Origin: Serripes groenlandicus
Taxonomy: Eukaryota; Mollusca; Bivalvia; Cardiida; Cardiidae
Assembly: GCA_031761405.1 (NCBI GenBank)
Contig: JASEVX010000331.1
Coordinates: 119,309 to 183,308 of the forward strand
DNA length: 64,000 bases
Direction of reading: 5' to 3'
Both the position numbers and the translations under genes were made by a program. Under the pieces are notes generated by a model. It ran no database searches, was not told the DNA's origin, and was given only the letters and a program-made list of their open reading frames with translations. Positions 33,205 through 45,290 of this stretch are shown in pieces. Every line of letters begins with the position of its first letter. The stretch's first letter is position 1.

Positions 33205-33414
33205 TCTCTATTTGACCAATCTGAAATAGACGATGTTTTAAAAACATTATGATAAAAGGAAGAAGTGCTCATAATGAGCAATTGCTCTTTTTACCACAAT
33301 GTGGTCTTCTCTGTTTCAATGGTTATACTTTCGTTGATACAGATTTTCCGTATTTCTGCCAAGTTTGTTTTCATATTTGTCTGCTGTAGATGTGTAGATG
33401 TTGGGAATGGTTAA
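33205..33414. repeat. TTAA-type MITE, left end lost
   Basis: GATGTTTTAAAAACATTATGA, hairpin GTGCTCATAATGAGCAATTGC, and GATGTTGGGAATGGTTAA at right. Confidence 0.65.
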
Positions 33415-33472
33415 TAAAAGGCATTGTTGTTCTATTCGTGGACATAAACAGGTTTTTTCCAGATTGTATCGT

Positions 33473-33605
33473 TTGATTTATTCTACGACGCTGTCAACAT
33501 CTATTTACGGTTATATCACGGCGTTTCATGTGTAAGTTACCAGTGTTACTGGTCCATTATTCCTGGCATCAGTCATTTAGTCGTTATGCTAATCCCACCA
33601 TCCTG
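33473..33605 (-). repeat. SINE tail, minus strand
   Basis: ACGGTTATATCACGGCGTTTC, AAGTTACCAGTGTTACTGGTCC and CAGTCATTTAGTCGTTATGC. Confidence 0.65.
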
Positions 33606-33790
33606 GAAAGACAAGACAAGACAATATTTTATTGACTACACAGGTTTTTGTCAAACAACAAATCAGAGATAATATATAATCAACATACATTTAATTACAT
33701 TCAACTTGAAATATACACAAAGTCGAGTATTTATGATTCAAAGTAAATATTTTTAAATGAAATATAATAGAAAGGCATTACTTCCATTTT
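33606..33790 (-). repeat. Probable LINE 3' tail fragment
   Basis: CAAGACAATATTTTATTGAC then ACATTTAATTACATTCAACTTG, close to the 3' UTR at 32.1 kb (ATATTACATTCAACTTAAAA). Confidence 0.45.
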
Positions 33791-33879
33791 TAAAGTTTTC
33801 CATTTACCTGAGATAAGTTTTGTAGCGTACAGCTAGGAAAGAGTGAATATGTGATCTGCTCTGCATATCAATTTACACT

Positions 33880-34560
33880 GTCTCACCCCTGGTTCCTCTG
33901 CTGTGTTCAATGAAACGTTACGACATTAAAGGGTCTCCAATACACTGTCTCACCTCTGGTTCCTCTGATGTGTTCAATGAAACTTTACGACATCAAACGG
34001 TACCCAATCCAAATACTGTTACACGGTCTCACCTCTGGTTTCTATGTTCTGTTCCATGAAACTTGACGACATCAAACGGTACCCAATCCACATGTTAAAT
34101 TACCCCATTCGCACATCTGGTTCCTCAACTGTGTTCAATACAATTTTACGACATGAAACGGTACCCAATCCACATATCAAATTACGCTGTATCACCCCTG
34201 GTTCCTCAACTGTGTTCAATACAATTTTACGACATCAAACGGTACCCAATCCACATATCAAATTACGCTGTATCACCCCTGGTTCCTCAACTGTGTTCAA
34301 TACAATGTTACGACATCAAACGGTAACCAATCCACATATCAAATTACACTGTCTCACCCCTGGTTCCTCAACTGTGTTCAATACAACTTCACGACATCAA
34401 AGGGTACCCATTCCACATATCAAATTACACTGTCTCACCCCTGGTTTCTCTGTTGTATTCAATGCAACTTTACGACATCAAATGGTACCCAATCCACATA
34501 TAAAATTACACTTTCCACCCTCTGGTCTCTCTGATGTGTTCAATGAAACTTGACGACATT
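33880..34560. repeat. 81-bp tandem repeat, about 8 units
   Basis: Unit: CACCCCTGGTTCCTC, TGTGTTCAATACAA, TTACGACATCAAACGG, TACCCAATCCACATATC, AAATTACACTGTCT. The central units are exactly 81 bp apart, so one frame (34,044-34,553, 169 codons) stays open with a 27-residue period. Outer units are less regular. I treat it as non-coding. Confidence 0.85.
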
Positions 34561-34845
34561 TACTGCTAAAAATCCGTTAAGGACCTATATGTAACTGGTA
34601 CTTAGAACGCAAGGTAGGCTGTCGTGGTGTGACCGGTGGATGATTTTGGCGTTTTAGCCTGTTCTCTTCTATCTTAATATTTTGAATTTGCCGGGTTAAG
34701 AGTCACGTGATTTCGATTGTCAGAAAACAAAGATCGGTGTTGAATGTCAATACGTTGAAGATTTCCTTTATCTCCGGAATTGTATATTGAATACCAAACG
34801 ATTGAGTACACATATTTAAAGCATCGGTAAAGGGCATTTAGATCC

Positions 34846-35071
34846 TTAACCCTTTCCCACATGCAGACGATTTCTGACGCCTCTACAGCAGATGTCTTTT
34901 GAAAACAGCGTGACAAAAGGAGAAATTGCTCAAAACTAGCAATTTCTCCTTTTGCCACAATGTTTTCAACTGTATTCAATGATTACATATTCATTTAAGA
35001 TTTTCCATATGTATGTGTAAATGTTTTCAAGGTCGTCTGCTGCGGATTTGTTGTATGTGGGAAAGGGTTAA
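34846..35071. repeat. TTAA-type MITE, full length
   Basis: The best copy: TTAACCCTTTCCCACATGCA to TGTATGTGGGAAAGGGTTAA, 226 bp. The centre is a near-perfect hairpin around GAGAAATTGCTC and GCAATTTCTCC, with AGCAGATGTCTTTTGAAAAC and CAAGGTCGTCTGCTGC as outer arms. The TTAA duplication points to piggyBac-type mobilisation. Confidence 0.95.
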
Positions 35072-35384
35072 ATTGAATGTGCATCGTAAGAAATACAAAT
35101 ATGAATTGAGCTTGTTGTTGTTGTTGTTGTTGCTGTTGTCCTGTTATCCCCCCAAAGTTCTGCACCAACCCAACCCCTCGACCTTTTATAGAACATACTT
35201 ACTATTTAGGTTACAGTGGTATAACAAGTGGTGTAACAAAGTTTGAAATACACTGCAATACTACACAAATGTTGTTAAACAAGAAGCGATCCAATACAAT
35301 TCATACGATAAATCCGCGGGGAGCAATTGCGCTAAAACTTTGTGTAATTTTCTTCACAACATTAAGTATATCAGCTTTTCTGAG

Positions 35385-35598
35385 AAACACTTCCCCACAA
35401 ACAACAACATCTGCAAGAGAGGATTTTGAAAACTGTAATATAAAAACATGGAAAATTTCTTTAAATGGAACTCTAATTTCTGTAAAAAGTTGAAAACATT
35501 GTGGCAAAGGGAGAAATTGCTCATTTATACTTTTGTCTAAATAATTCATAATCGTATGCTACAGAGGAGCAATAAAGCGTCTGTATGAGGGAAAGAGT
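35385..35598. repeat. TTAA-type MITE, ends changed
   Basis: CACTTCCCCACAAACAACAAC, GAAAACATTGTGGCAAAGGG and TGTATGAGGGAAAGAGTTGA; duplicated at 39,297-39,519. Confidence 0.65.
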
Positions 35599-35763
35599 TG
35601 AAAGAAGAAGGTAATAAATAACATACGAAATGCGTTTATCAGTGTACATATCATTTCAACAAGGCAGTATTGTGCTCGAAATCACACTTTGTAAATTGGA
35701 AAAGTTAAGGGGAACATTAATTATATTATTTGACATTATCAGTTTCGACATTCAATCAATATA

Positions 35764-36025
35764 TGAGCCGTTCCACGAGAAAACCAACTTTATGGCCTCT
35801 GCGTAATGTATCGACCCAGATCAGCCTGTGCAGTCTGCGCAGGCTAATGCGGGCCGACATATACCGTCTCAGGGGATAGAGGTATAGAGTAATGACTCCT
35901 GAAACAGAAAATCCAAAGGAGGCGAAAATTGTCTGCCCGGGTTAGCCGGCGTTGCATGCTTAGGCTGATCCGGGTCGATACTTTACGCAGAGTCCACAAT
36001 GTTGGTTTTCTCTTGGGACGGCTCA
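35764..36025. repeat. TGAGCCGTCCC MITE
   Basis: TGAGCCGTTCCACGAGAAAA to CTCTTGGGACGGCTCA; in inverse orientation relative to the copies in the GTPase introns. Confidence 0.9.
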
Positions 36026-36612
36026 AATCCACTTAGGCCGTGCTCTTCAAAAACGATGCAAAGTTTAAGTGCATTTTTTTTAGGTGTGTAGTTCAAGATC
36101 ATCATTTGCTTTCGTGCAGTTTGACCATTCTGTTCATCGTTCAACAATAAGTCACGCATTCAATGGCCCGTTTATGTAAAATTGTATCATTGTGCGGGGC
36201 CGATCTTTACCTGCGCTATGCATACGCATGCTTTGGTTGGTTTTCCTGCTGCACAGCTCATATCTAGTACGAAATGTACTTCTTACCTGTATTTAACAAC
36301 CTTTACATATTGGGTCAGACGACAACAATATCGTGTTTCCCTTCTGGTATAATTATAAAGATTTTCCTGTATCAAGTAGTGCAAGAATTATTAGGAAATG
36401 AATAGAATTCCCACACACTCTTAATCAATATCATCGAAATGATTGACCAAAAAAGGTGGTCTGAATCATGGTGAAAAGGGTAGGACAAAAAGAGAAATGT
36501 TGCACTTTACTTTTAAATCAGCCAAGAAACGTGCAGTGATTTATTCTAAAATTGAAGAGCTTCTTAGATTTTAAATAAAAGGCAATCTGTTGATGCATTC
36601 AGAAATAGCATG
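36026..36612. other. Non-coding stretch, mostly unique to unit 1
   Basis: No gene recognised; the part after about 36,110 is not in unit 2. Confidence 0.4.
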
Positions 36613-37995
36613 TTTCTTGGACCTTTTCAAGCAATCTTGGACGCGAAAGCTGGTGTTTAAATTTACCTCTAATTTCAACATAGCTCCGCAAGCAGTGGTG
36701 TCACGTGCCTGTCCCTTAACATAAGGACAAGAAAGGAGAAATGGTTTCACATTTATCAACATTAAAATAAAACTTACCAAAAATGTACACAAAAGTTACT
36801 ATTTATCATTATTTACAAAACCAATTTTGTTATAATTATTCAGACAATAGGCCGATATTCAGGTTATATTTTACAAAGATCACCGAACTCTTCATGCTCA
36901 ATACTAATAATACTTTCTATATGGACGCAACATAGTGTATGGTCTATGTAAAACATAGCCTAACGAAGACCTTTGGCCGAAATATTGCTCAAAATAGTGA
37001 GTTTGTGAAACATATATAATTCACGTGTGTAAGGGTTGCAGGTGAGGATTCGATTTATAAATAAGATATCTCATTTCCTACATTTCTTACACCTTACTTA
37101 TACCCTGATGGATTAAAAATGTTAAAGGCAATTTCACAGTTGATTTTTGTAATCACAAAACACCAATCTCCCAGATATTAATACATGATAGTGTTACGAG
37201 AACCCATCACAAATTCATGAACACTCCAGTTTTGTTGAATTTCAAGACAAAAAACCCTTCTATTTTTAATGAAAATAAGGATCCTCTATTGTCATGGCAA
37301 CCAAGAATCACGGGGGAGAAAGGAATATATTCCCCATATTGTTTAATGAAACTCTATTAATGGTGAAAGTTTCAGGCAAATCGAAGACTATGCGTACCAG
37401 GGTCCCTATACAGAAAGGTTGAGGATTACAGAGAATTGCTCTTAAGTATATTAACTCACCTTGAACTCTTCTTCCGTGCATTTATTTTGTTCTATGAATG
37501 TTTTCAATTTTTTCTATCAGATGATAGGCATTGGCTCTGATATACGTGTGGTAATCATGTTAAACAGATATTATTGTGTGTGTGTAACCTTTCTTTTTTT
37601 TCTTTTCTGTGTTTATCATAGTGTTCAGCTTTGTAAGACCTTCATATGTTGGAGGAAATAAAGATTATATAGTCTGTTGTAGTCTTACCCAGAAATTACC
37701 TGTATATTTTTACGAGCAATCATGATCATGCAAGCTATATTTATATACTATAGTTCTCAGCCTCCTACCTGTACTGTATGCCGCAACATGGGAAAAGTTA
37801 AAAACCATCTAGAAACCAGCCGTTCTGTGCTGATTGGAGTCATGTGGGAAATGTCAACAGGGTCGATAAAGTCTGAAGTCGTTGCCTTCTTACTAAACAG
37901 CTCTAGACGTAACAAGAAGTGTGGTCCAACTCGTTTCACACAGATATACTTTTCCATTATTCATATACGATGGTACTACTAGACTCTGTTTTGCC
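36613..37995. repeat. Segmental duplication, copy B
   Basis: Matches 13,600-14,983 and 40,030-41,200. Copies B and C agree with each other better than with A and share the SINE that follows, so A is the older split. Confidence 0.85.
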
Positions 37996-38091
37996 CGTCA
38001 TTTATCACATGTACATATTATGTAAGCAGCATATGCGAATCGCGAAGGCCCAATCGATCCTGTACATGCATGTATTCTGAACAGAGCCTTC

Positions 38092-38341
38092 CCGGCCTCG
38101 GTGGTGTAGTAGTAGAGCGTCTGCCTCGGGCGCGGGGGTCGTGGGTTCGATCTCCGAACGGGTCATGCCAAATACTTTAAAAATGGAACTAACTGCCATC
38201 CTTGGCACTCAGGAATGCAGGGTTGGCATTACGACTGACTGGCTGTTGTCAGTAAAAATGGACCACTAGTACTGGTAACTTACACAGTGATATAACTAAA
38301 ACATTATTGAAAGTGACATAAAACACCAAACAATCAATCAA
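38092..38341 (+). repeat. tRNA-derived SINE, full length
   Basis: A box GGTGGTGTAGTAGTAGAGCG and B box GTGGGTTCGATCTCC; body GGTCATGCCAAATACTTT, GCATTACGACTGACTGGCTG; tail AGTGATATAACTAAAACATT, AACACCAAACAATCAATCAA. Confidence 0.85.
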
Positions 38342-38521
38342 CATTTGCTTACCTTTAAGAAGAGCCTTATTTTATAAGTTATGACGAAACTTTATAAAGA
38401 AGAGTGAACAGACGTGGTATATTCCATTCCCTCGCAATACGTGGCTGACTCGGGGCTGCAACATATCCCTCCCCATTTGGTCTGACGCGGCTCATCTCAT
38501 TCGCGTATGTTTACTCTATGT

Positions 38522-38752
38522 TTAACCCTTTCCCTCATTTAGACGCTTCTGACTCATCTACAGCAGACGGCTTTTTGAAAACATAGTGACAAAAGAAGAA
38601 ATTGCACAAAACGTGCAATTTCTCCTTTTCTCCACAATGTTTTCCACTTTTTTGTCATAGGTTATCCATTCAATTATGGAGATTTTCTATGTTTTGACAA
38701 AATACGTTCAAAGTCGTCTGCTGCAGAATTGTCGTATCAGGGAAAGGGTTAA
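38522..38752. repeat. TTAA-type MITE, full length
   Basis: TTAACCCTTTCCCTCATTTA to GTCGTATCAGGGAAAGGGTTAA, TTAA on both sides, hairpin AGAAATTGCACAAAACGTGCAATTTCT. Confidence 0.95.
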
Positions 38753-39296
38753 TAAAACCAGTTACGCGAACAGGACCATGATCAGACTGAAACCACCCGA
38801 CGGTACCAACTAGATACGACTGACACAAAATCTATAACTGTCGTACTTTTTAACCCGTAAAACGAGACTATAAGCAAATTTAGCGTTTTCCGTATTGCAC
38901 GAAGATTTTTATGATTTTCCATAGGTATGTGTAAATGTTTTCAAGGTCGTCTGCTGCGGATTTGTTGTATGTGGGAAAGGGTTAAATTGAATGTGCATCG
39001 TAAGAAATACAAATATGAATTGAGCTTGTTGTTGTTGTTGTTCTGCATCAACCCAACCCCTCGACCTTTTATAGAGCATACTTACTATTTAGGTTACAGT
39101 GGTATAACAAGAGGCTGCTAGGCTGCCAACTTCACGGACATCAAGAGGTGTAACAAGTTGGAAATACACTGCAATACTACATGTTGTTAGACAAGAAGCG
39201 ATCCAATACAATTCATACGATAAATCCGCGGGGAGCAATTGCGCTAAAACTTTGTATAATTTTCTTCACAACATTAACTTTATGAGCATTTCTGAT

Positions 39297-39519
39297 AAAC
39301 CCTTTCTCACAAACAACATTTCTGCAAGAGAGGACTTTGAAAACTGTCATATAAAAAAATGGACAATTTCTTTAAATGAAACTCTAATTACTGTAAAAAG
39401 TTGAAAACATTGTGGCAAATGGAGAAATTGCTCATTTTGAGCAATTTCTATTTGTTTTTCAATAATTCATTATCATATCCTGCAGAGGCGCAGTAAGGGT
39501 CTGTATGTGGGAAAGAGTT
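39297..39519. repeat. TTAA-type MITE, ends changed
   Basis: CCCTTTCTCACAAACAACATT, hairpin GAAATTGCTCATTTTGAGCAATTTC, GTATGTGGGAAAGAGTTGA. Confidence 0.75.
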
Positions 39520-39683
39520 GAAAGAAGAAGGAAATAAATCACATACGAAACGCGCTTATCAGTGTACATATTATTTCAACAAAGCAGTATTGTGCTCGAA
39601 ATCACACATTGTAAATTGGAAAAGTAAAGGGGAACATTAATTATATTATTTGACATTATCAGTTTCGACATTCAATCAATATA

Positions 39684-39940
39684 TGAGCCGTTCCACGAGA
39701 AAACCAACATTATGGCCTCTGCGTAATGTATCGACTCAGATCAGCCTGTGCAGTCCGCGCACGCTAATGCGGGCCGACACATGCCGTCTCAGGGGGATAG
39801 AGGTACACATGTATGACTGAAACAATTCCAAAGGAGGCGAAAAGTGTCTGTCCGGGTTAGCCGGCGTTGCATGCTTAGGCTGATCCGGGTCGATACTTTA
39901 CGCAGAGTCCACAATGTTGGTTTTCTCTTGGGACGTCTCA
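39684..39940. repeat. TGAGCCGTCCC MITE
   Basis: TGAGCCGTTCCACGAGAAAA to CTCTTGGGACGTCTCA; has lost about 10 bp at GTATAGAGTAATGACTCC relative to its duplicate at 35,764. Confidence 0.9.
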
Positions 39941-40029
39941 AATCCATTTAGGCCGTGCTCTTTAAAAACGAGGTACAGTTTAAGTGCATTTTACACGTGT
40001 GTAGATCAAGATCATCATTAATTTTCTTT

Positions 40030-41200
40030 ACAAAACCAATTTTGTTATAATTATTCTGGCAATAGGCCGATATTCAGGTTATATTTTACAAAGATCACCG
40101 GACTCTTAATGCTCAATAATAATAATACTTTCTATATGGACGCAACATAGTGTATGGTCTATGTAAAACATAGCCTGACGAAGACCTTTGGCCGAAATAT
40201 TGCTCAAAATAGTGAGTTTGTGAAACATATATAATTCACGTGTGTAAGGGTTGCAGGTGAGGATGCGATTCATCAATAAGAGTATTCTCATTTCCTACAT
40301 TTCTTACACTTTTTACCCTGATGGATTAAAAATGTTAAAAGCAATTTCTCAGTTGATTTTTGTAATCACAAAACATCAATCGCCCAGATATTAATACATG
40401 ATAGTATTACGAGAACCCATCTCAAATTCATGAACACTCCAGTTTTGTTGAATTTCATGACAAAAACCCTTCTATTTTTAATGAAAATAAGGATCCTCTA
40501 TTGTCATGGCAACCAAAAATCACCGGGAAGAAAGGAATATATTCCCCATATTTTTTTAATGAAACTCAAGAAATGGTGAAAGTTTCAGGCAAATCGAAGA
40601 CTATGCGTGCCAGGGTCCTATATAAAAAGGTTGATGATTACAGAGAATTGCTCTTAATTAAGTATATTAACTCACCTTGAACTGTTCTTCCGTGCATTTT
40701 TTTTGTTCAATGCTTTCAATTGTTTCTATCAGATGATAAGCACTGGCTCTGATATAAGTGTGGTAATTTAAAGAGATATTACTTCTTTTTTTTGTGTGTA
40801 ACCTTTCTTTTTTTCTTTTCTTTGTTTATCATAGTGTTCATCTCTGTAAGTTCTTCATATGTTGGAGGAAATAAAGATTATATGGTCTGTTGTAGTCTTA
40901 CCCAGAAATTACCTGTATATTTTTACGAGCAATCATGATCATGCAAGCTATATTTATATACTAAAGTTCTCAGCTTCCTTCCTGCACTGTATGCCGCAAC
41001 ATGGGAAAAGTTTAAAACCATCTAGAAACCAGCCGTTTTGTGCTGATTGGAGTCATGTGGGAAATGTCAACAGGGTCGATAAAGTCTAAAGTCGTTGCCT
41101 TCTTACTAAACAGCTCTAGACGTAGTAAGAAGTGTGGTCCAACTCGTTTCACACAGATATACTTTTCCATTATTCATATACGATGGTACTACTAGACTCT
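40030..41200. repeat. Segmental duplication, copy C
   Basis: Third copy of the 13.6-kb sequence, joined directly to the end of the upstream duplicated segment. Confidence 0.85.
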
Positions 41201-41302
41201 GTTTTGCCCGTCATTTATCACATGTACATATTATGTAAGCAGCATATGCGAATCGCGAAGGCCCAATCGATACTGTACATGCATATATTCTGAACAGCGC
41301 CT

Positions 41303-41552
41303 TCCCGGCCTCGGTGGTGTAGTAGTAGAGCGTCTGCCTCGAGCGCGGTGGTCGTGGGTTCGATCTCCGAACGGGTCATGCCAAATACTTTTAAAATGGA
41401 ACTAACTGCCATCCTTGGCACTCGGGAATGCAGGGTTGGCATTACGACTGACTGGCTGTTGTCAGTAAAAATGGACCACCAGTACTGGTAACTTACACAG
41501 TGATATAACTAAAACATTATTGAAAGTGACAAAACACCAAACAATCAATCAA
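41303..41552 (+). repeat. tRNA-derived SINE, full length
   Basis: Duplicate of 38,092-38,341 with few changes (CTCGAGCGCGGTGG in place of CTCGGGCGCGGGGG). Confidence 0.85.
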
Positions 41553-41731
41553 CATTCGCTTACCTTTAGAAGAGCCTTATTTTATAAGTTATGACGAAAC
41601 TTTATAAAGAAGAGTAAACAGACGTGGTATATTCCATTCTCTCGCAATACGTGGCTGTCACACGGCTGCAACATATCCCTCCCCATTTGGTCTGACGTTG
41701 CTCATCTCATTCGCGTATGTTTACTCTATGT

Positions 41732-41961
41732 TTAACCCCTTCCCTCATATAGACGCTTCTGACGCATCTACAGCAGACGGCTTTTTGAAAATATAGTGAC
41801 AAAAGAAGAAATTGCACAAAACGTGCAATTTCTCCTTTTCTCCACAATGTTTTCCACTTTTTGTCATAGGTTATCCATTCAATTATGGAGATTTTCTATG
41901 TTTTGACAAAATACGTTCAAAGTCGTCTGCTGCAGAATTGTCGTATCAGGGAAAGGGTTAA
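41732..41961. repeat. TTAA-type MITE, full length
   Basis: Duplicate of 38,522-38,752: TTAACCCCTTCCCTCATATA to GTCGTATCAGGGAAAGGGTTAA. Confidence 0.95.
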
Positions 41962-42410
41962 TAACCAGTTACGCGAACAGGACCATGATCAGACTGAAAC
42001 CACCCGACGGGTACCAACTAGATAAGGCTGACACAAAATCTATAACGGTCGTACCTTTTAACCCATAATAAGAGACTATAAGCAATTTTAGCGTTTTACG
42101 TATTGCACGAATTTCAACTACATTTGGGAACAATGTAGATCAAGATTAATCTGCATATTCGCGCAATCTAATCTTGGTCTACATACTTTGCTACTCATTT
42201 ATCAATCAGTAGCAAATACAGCTTGATAAGTTAGTAGTGGTTTATCTACAAACATTGATGACGATACCAGATGTATGAATTCATCATAATAAAGGATTAC
42301 ATAATAGTAGGACGAGCAAGTACCTCTAAACCTTTTGTATATTTAAATATGATACCTTAGCATTGAGAATCAATAGCGTACAGCCTTATCTTTACACGTT
42401 TGATGTCGAA

Positions 42411-42680
42411 CTGCGATAGCTTAGTCGGTAAAGACGAGGTCTATCAATCAGATGAGTGTGAGCTCGAATCCCGGCTCGGCCATGTACTATTTATACTTAT
42501 CAACAAAAGACAATGTCACAACATTTGTATACGTATTCCACATTCTGGCTAACTAGCCTATGTGGAAAGATAGCAAGTTATGTGTAAATAGAATTCAGGT
42601 TCGAGAAAATTAGAAAACACACGATAGTTGAACTAGCCGCCATGAAATACTAGTAACCTAAATACGACCAATCAATCACT
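42411..42680 (+). repeat. tRNA-derived SINE, diverged
   Basis: A box GCGATAGCTTAGTCGGTAAAG, B box GTGAGCTCGAATCCCGG, body GGCTAACTAGCCTATGTGG and tail AACTAGCCGCCATGAAATAC. Confidence 0.75.
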
Positions 42681-43112
42681 GACTCTTATTTCATCCCTTA
42701 CTCACCTTTAAGTCATATCGGATTGTTATAATGTAATGAATATAATAAACACATGGAATGACTTGATAGAGACTCGGGAAATCCTGTCGGTAACGGTAGT
42801 GAAGCCTTTAGGATAAAATATTGGTGATAATTCGCCGTAATATTATTGAAAACGCTTAACACCCCTATAGATCAAACTCCTGTGTCAAGACATCAACCCC
42901 ACCCATTTGATCCGCCCCTGTGTTTATATGTTTTAAAGAAACGCGTAGTAGAATGACAGGAATACGATGTTATATGACTAATATACATCATCAGCTTATA
43001 GGAATTAATGGGATGAGTTTCCAAAATGTCAAATATCTGAAACTGTTGCGTCTATAATTCGGAAACTTCGTGTTATAATAAATGATCTCCTAATTAATGC
43101 GAAAACATTATT

Positions 43113-43625
43113 GTGCCAACGGTAGTGAACAGACAGGTAGCGAACAGACAGGTTATGAACAGTCAGGTAATGAACAGACAGGTAGAGAACAGACAGTTAA
43201 TGCACATACAGGTAGTGAACAGACAGGTAGTGAACAGACAGGTAGTCAACAGACAGGTAGTCAACAGACAGGTAGTCAACAGACAGATAGTCAATAAACA
43301 GGTTGTGAACAGACAGGTAGTGAACAGAAAGGTAGTGAACAGATAGGTAGTCAATTCACAGTTAGTGAACAAACAGGTAGTAAACAGACAGGTAGTGAAC
43401 AGACAGGTAGTTAACACACAGGTAGTGAACATACAGTTATTGAACAGACAGGTAACGGACAGACAGGTATTGAACATACAGTTAATGGACAGGAAATGAA
43501 CATACAGGTATGGCAGACAGGTAGTGAACAGACAGCTAGTAAACAGACAGGTAGTGAACATACAGTTAATGGACAAGCAGTGAACAGACAGGTAGTGAAC
43601 ATACAGGTTGTGATCAGACAGGAAG
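43113..43625. repeat. 15-bp tandem repeat, about 34 units
   Basis: Unit GAACAGACAGGTAGT with variants (GTCAACAGACAGGTA, GAACATACAGTTAAT). The period is a multiple of three, so frames of 66-163 codons run through in several registers; none is credible as protein. Confidence 0.93.
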
Positions 43626-44480
43626 GCATCCATAGATAAATAATAATTCATCAAGTTAAAATTAGGGCCAATATTATTCTGATTATATAAAAAGATAGCT
43701 AATGAAATGACTGATCATTCTCGACTATCCAAATTAAGTCGATTGGATAAATGAACTACTTCTTTTTCCACAGCGATCGAGATGAGAGTTAATAGCTCTC
43801 AAATCATATAATTTCCAAATATAAACTGTCTTAAACGATGCGTCTCTTGTGTGCGAACCTCATGTATTGACAAATAGTCGTCCTTAATGCGCGACTACTA
43901 TTTTCAATAACAATCCTGCCAAATAACGTTAAGTACTTTCAGAACCTTGATTCCCGTATTTGTAACCTTTGATCCGTGCGTATTACGCTTGAAACAAACA
44001 GGTAGCGAGATGACAGGAATACAGTAATGGATGACTAATATACATCAACATACCCTTGTTAGTGGGCGACCTTTATTCTGATTGTAGTCATCCTGGTTGG
44101 TGTTTTTTACCGATCCCCGACGGAGTATTATTGAAAATCGATAAGATTGTGAACAGTCCTGCGGTGTACTATTAGTTCACTATTGGAAATACATCGATTT
44201 GAACTCAGCCTCAATAAGGTATTACATGCGTATTGACAGCCTGTGCTGTGTGGCTAATGGAATAAAACGTGTATAGGAATTACTGGGAAGATTCTTAAAC
44301 AGGAGAATTTACAAGGTATCGTCTTAGTTTTCTTAAATTTATATACAGACAATGTGTTTAGTCGCACGAAAATTGACATTCGGAGGTTTTTAAACTAATT
44401 ATGAAATGTATATGTAACCTTTTGAGTTCCAAAACATTTCTCCAGTTACTTCTATGGTATAACTAGATGAGGAACAGAGA
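43626..44480. other. Non-coding stretch between arrays
   Basis: Nothing recognised. GAAACAAACAGGTAGCGAGATGACAGGAATACAGT near 43,990 resembles GAAACGCGTAGTAGAATGACAGGAATACGATG near 42,935, so the 15-bp array is flanked by a worn direct repeat. Confidence 0.45.
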
Positions 44481-44489
44481 AATCCTCGT

Positions 44490-44916
44490 AACTATCATCA
44501 TCAACTTCATCATGATGATCATCATCATTATCTTCATCGTCATTATCATCATTATTATCATCGTCAGCAGCATCATCATCATTATCACCATCAATATCAT
44601 CATGATGATGCAGATCATCAACAACATCATCATCGTTATCGTCATCATCATCGTTTTAAGCATCATCATCATCGTCGTTATAGTCATAATCATCATCATC
44701 GTCATCATTTTAAGAATCATCATCATTATCATCATCATCTTCATCGTTATGATCATCATCAGTATCGTCAACATCATTATCAATATCATCATTATCACCA
44801 TCGTTATGATGATCATCAGTAACATCATCATCATTATCATCATCATCATTATCGTCGTCATCATCATCATCGTTATGATCATCATCATTATCGTCATCAT
44901 CTTCATCATCATTATC

Positions 44917-44955
<39 letters not shown>

Positions 44956-44956
44956 T

Positions 44957-44993
<37 letters not shown>

Positions 44994-45290
44994 TATCGTC
45001 ATCATCATTATCATCATCATGATCATCATCATCATCATTATCGTCATCATCTTCATCGTTATGAACATCATCATCATTATCGTCATCATCATCATCGTTA
45101 TGATCATCATCATTATTATCGTCATAATAATCATTTTCGTCAACATCTTCATCGTTATCATCATCATACTCATCGTTATAAGCATCATCATTATCGTCAT
45201 TATCATGATCATTATCGTCATTATCATCATCGTTATTCTCATCATCATCATCATCATCACCATCGTCATCATCATTTGTCATCAGTATCG
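44490..45290. repeat. ATC-type trinucleotide array, ~800 bp
   Basis: Interrupted ATC/GTC/TTC triplets; a longer pattern of CATCATCATTATCGTC and ATCATCGTTATGATC recurs. Six-frame translation gives long Ile-, Met- or Asp-only frames (190 to 308 codons), all by-products of the triplet period. Confidence 0.95.

Larger units (their letters stand above)
35003..38902. repeat. Tandem segmental duplication, unit 1
   Basis: Head-to-tail with unit 2 at 38,911-42,111. Unit 1 starts inside the right half of the MITE at 34,846 and ends at CGTATTGCACGAA. It has about 700 bp (36,110-36,825) absent from unit 2, part of which (36,613-36,820) is shared with copy A at 13.6 kb. Short frames repeated between units have no recognisable product. 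Confidence 0.88.
38911..42111. repeat. Tandem segmental duplication, unit 2
   Basis: Second unit of the array at 35,003; about 3.2 kb because of the ~700-bp difference. Its left edge is the truncated right end of a TTAA MITE (38,911-38,985). Confidence 0.88.

Noticed and set aside
34044..34553. 169-codon frame as a protein gene
   Set aside because: Follows the 81-bp repeat unit exactly, no domain, no gene context; kept only as a low-interest finding.
43113..43654. Frames of 66 to 163 codons with Cys/Thr/Leu-rich or Gln/Thr-rich repeats
   Set aside because: Products of a 15-bp tandem repeat whose period is a multiple of three; several frames are open at once.
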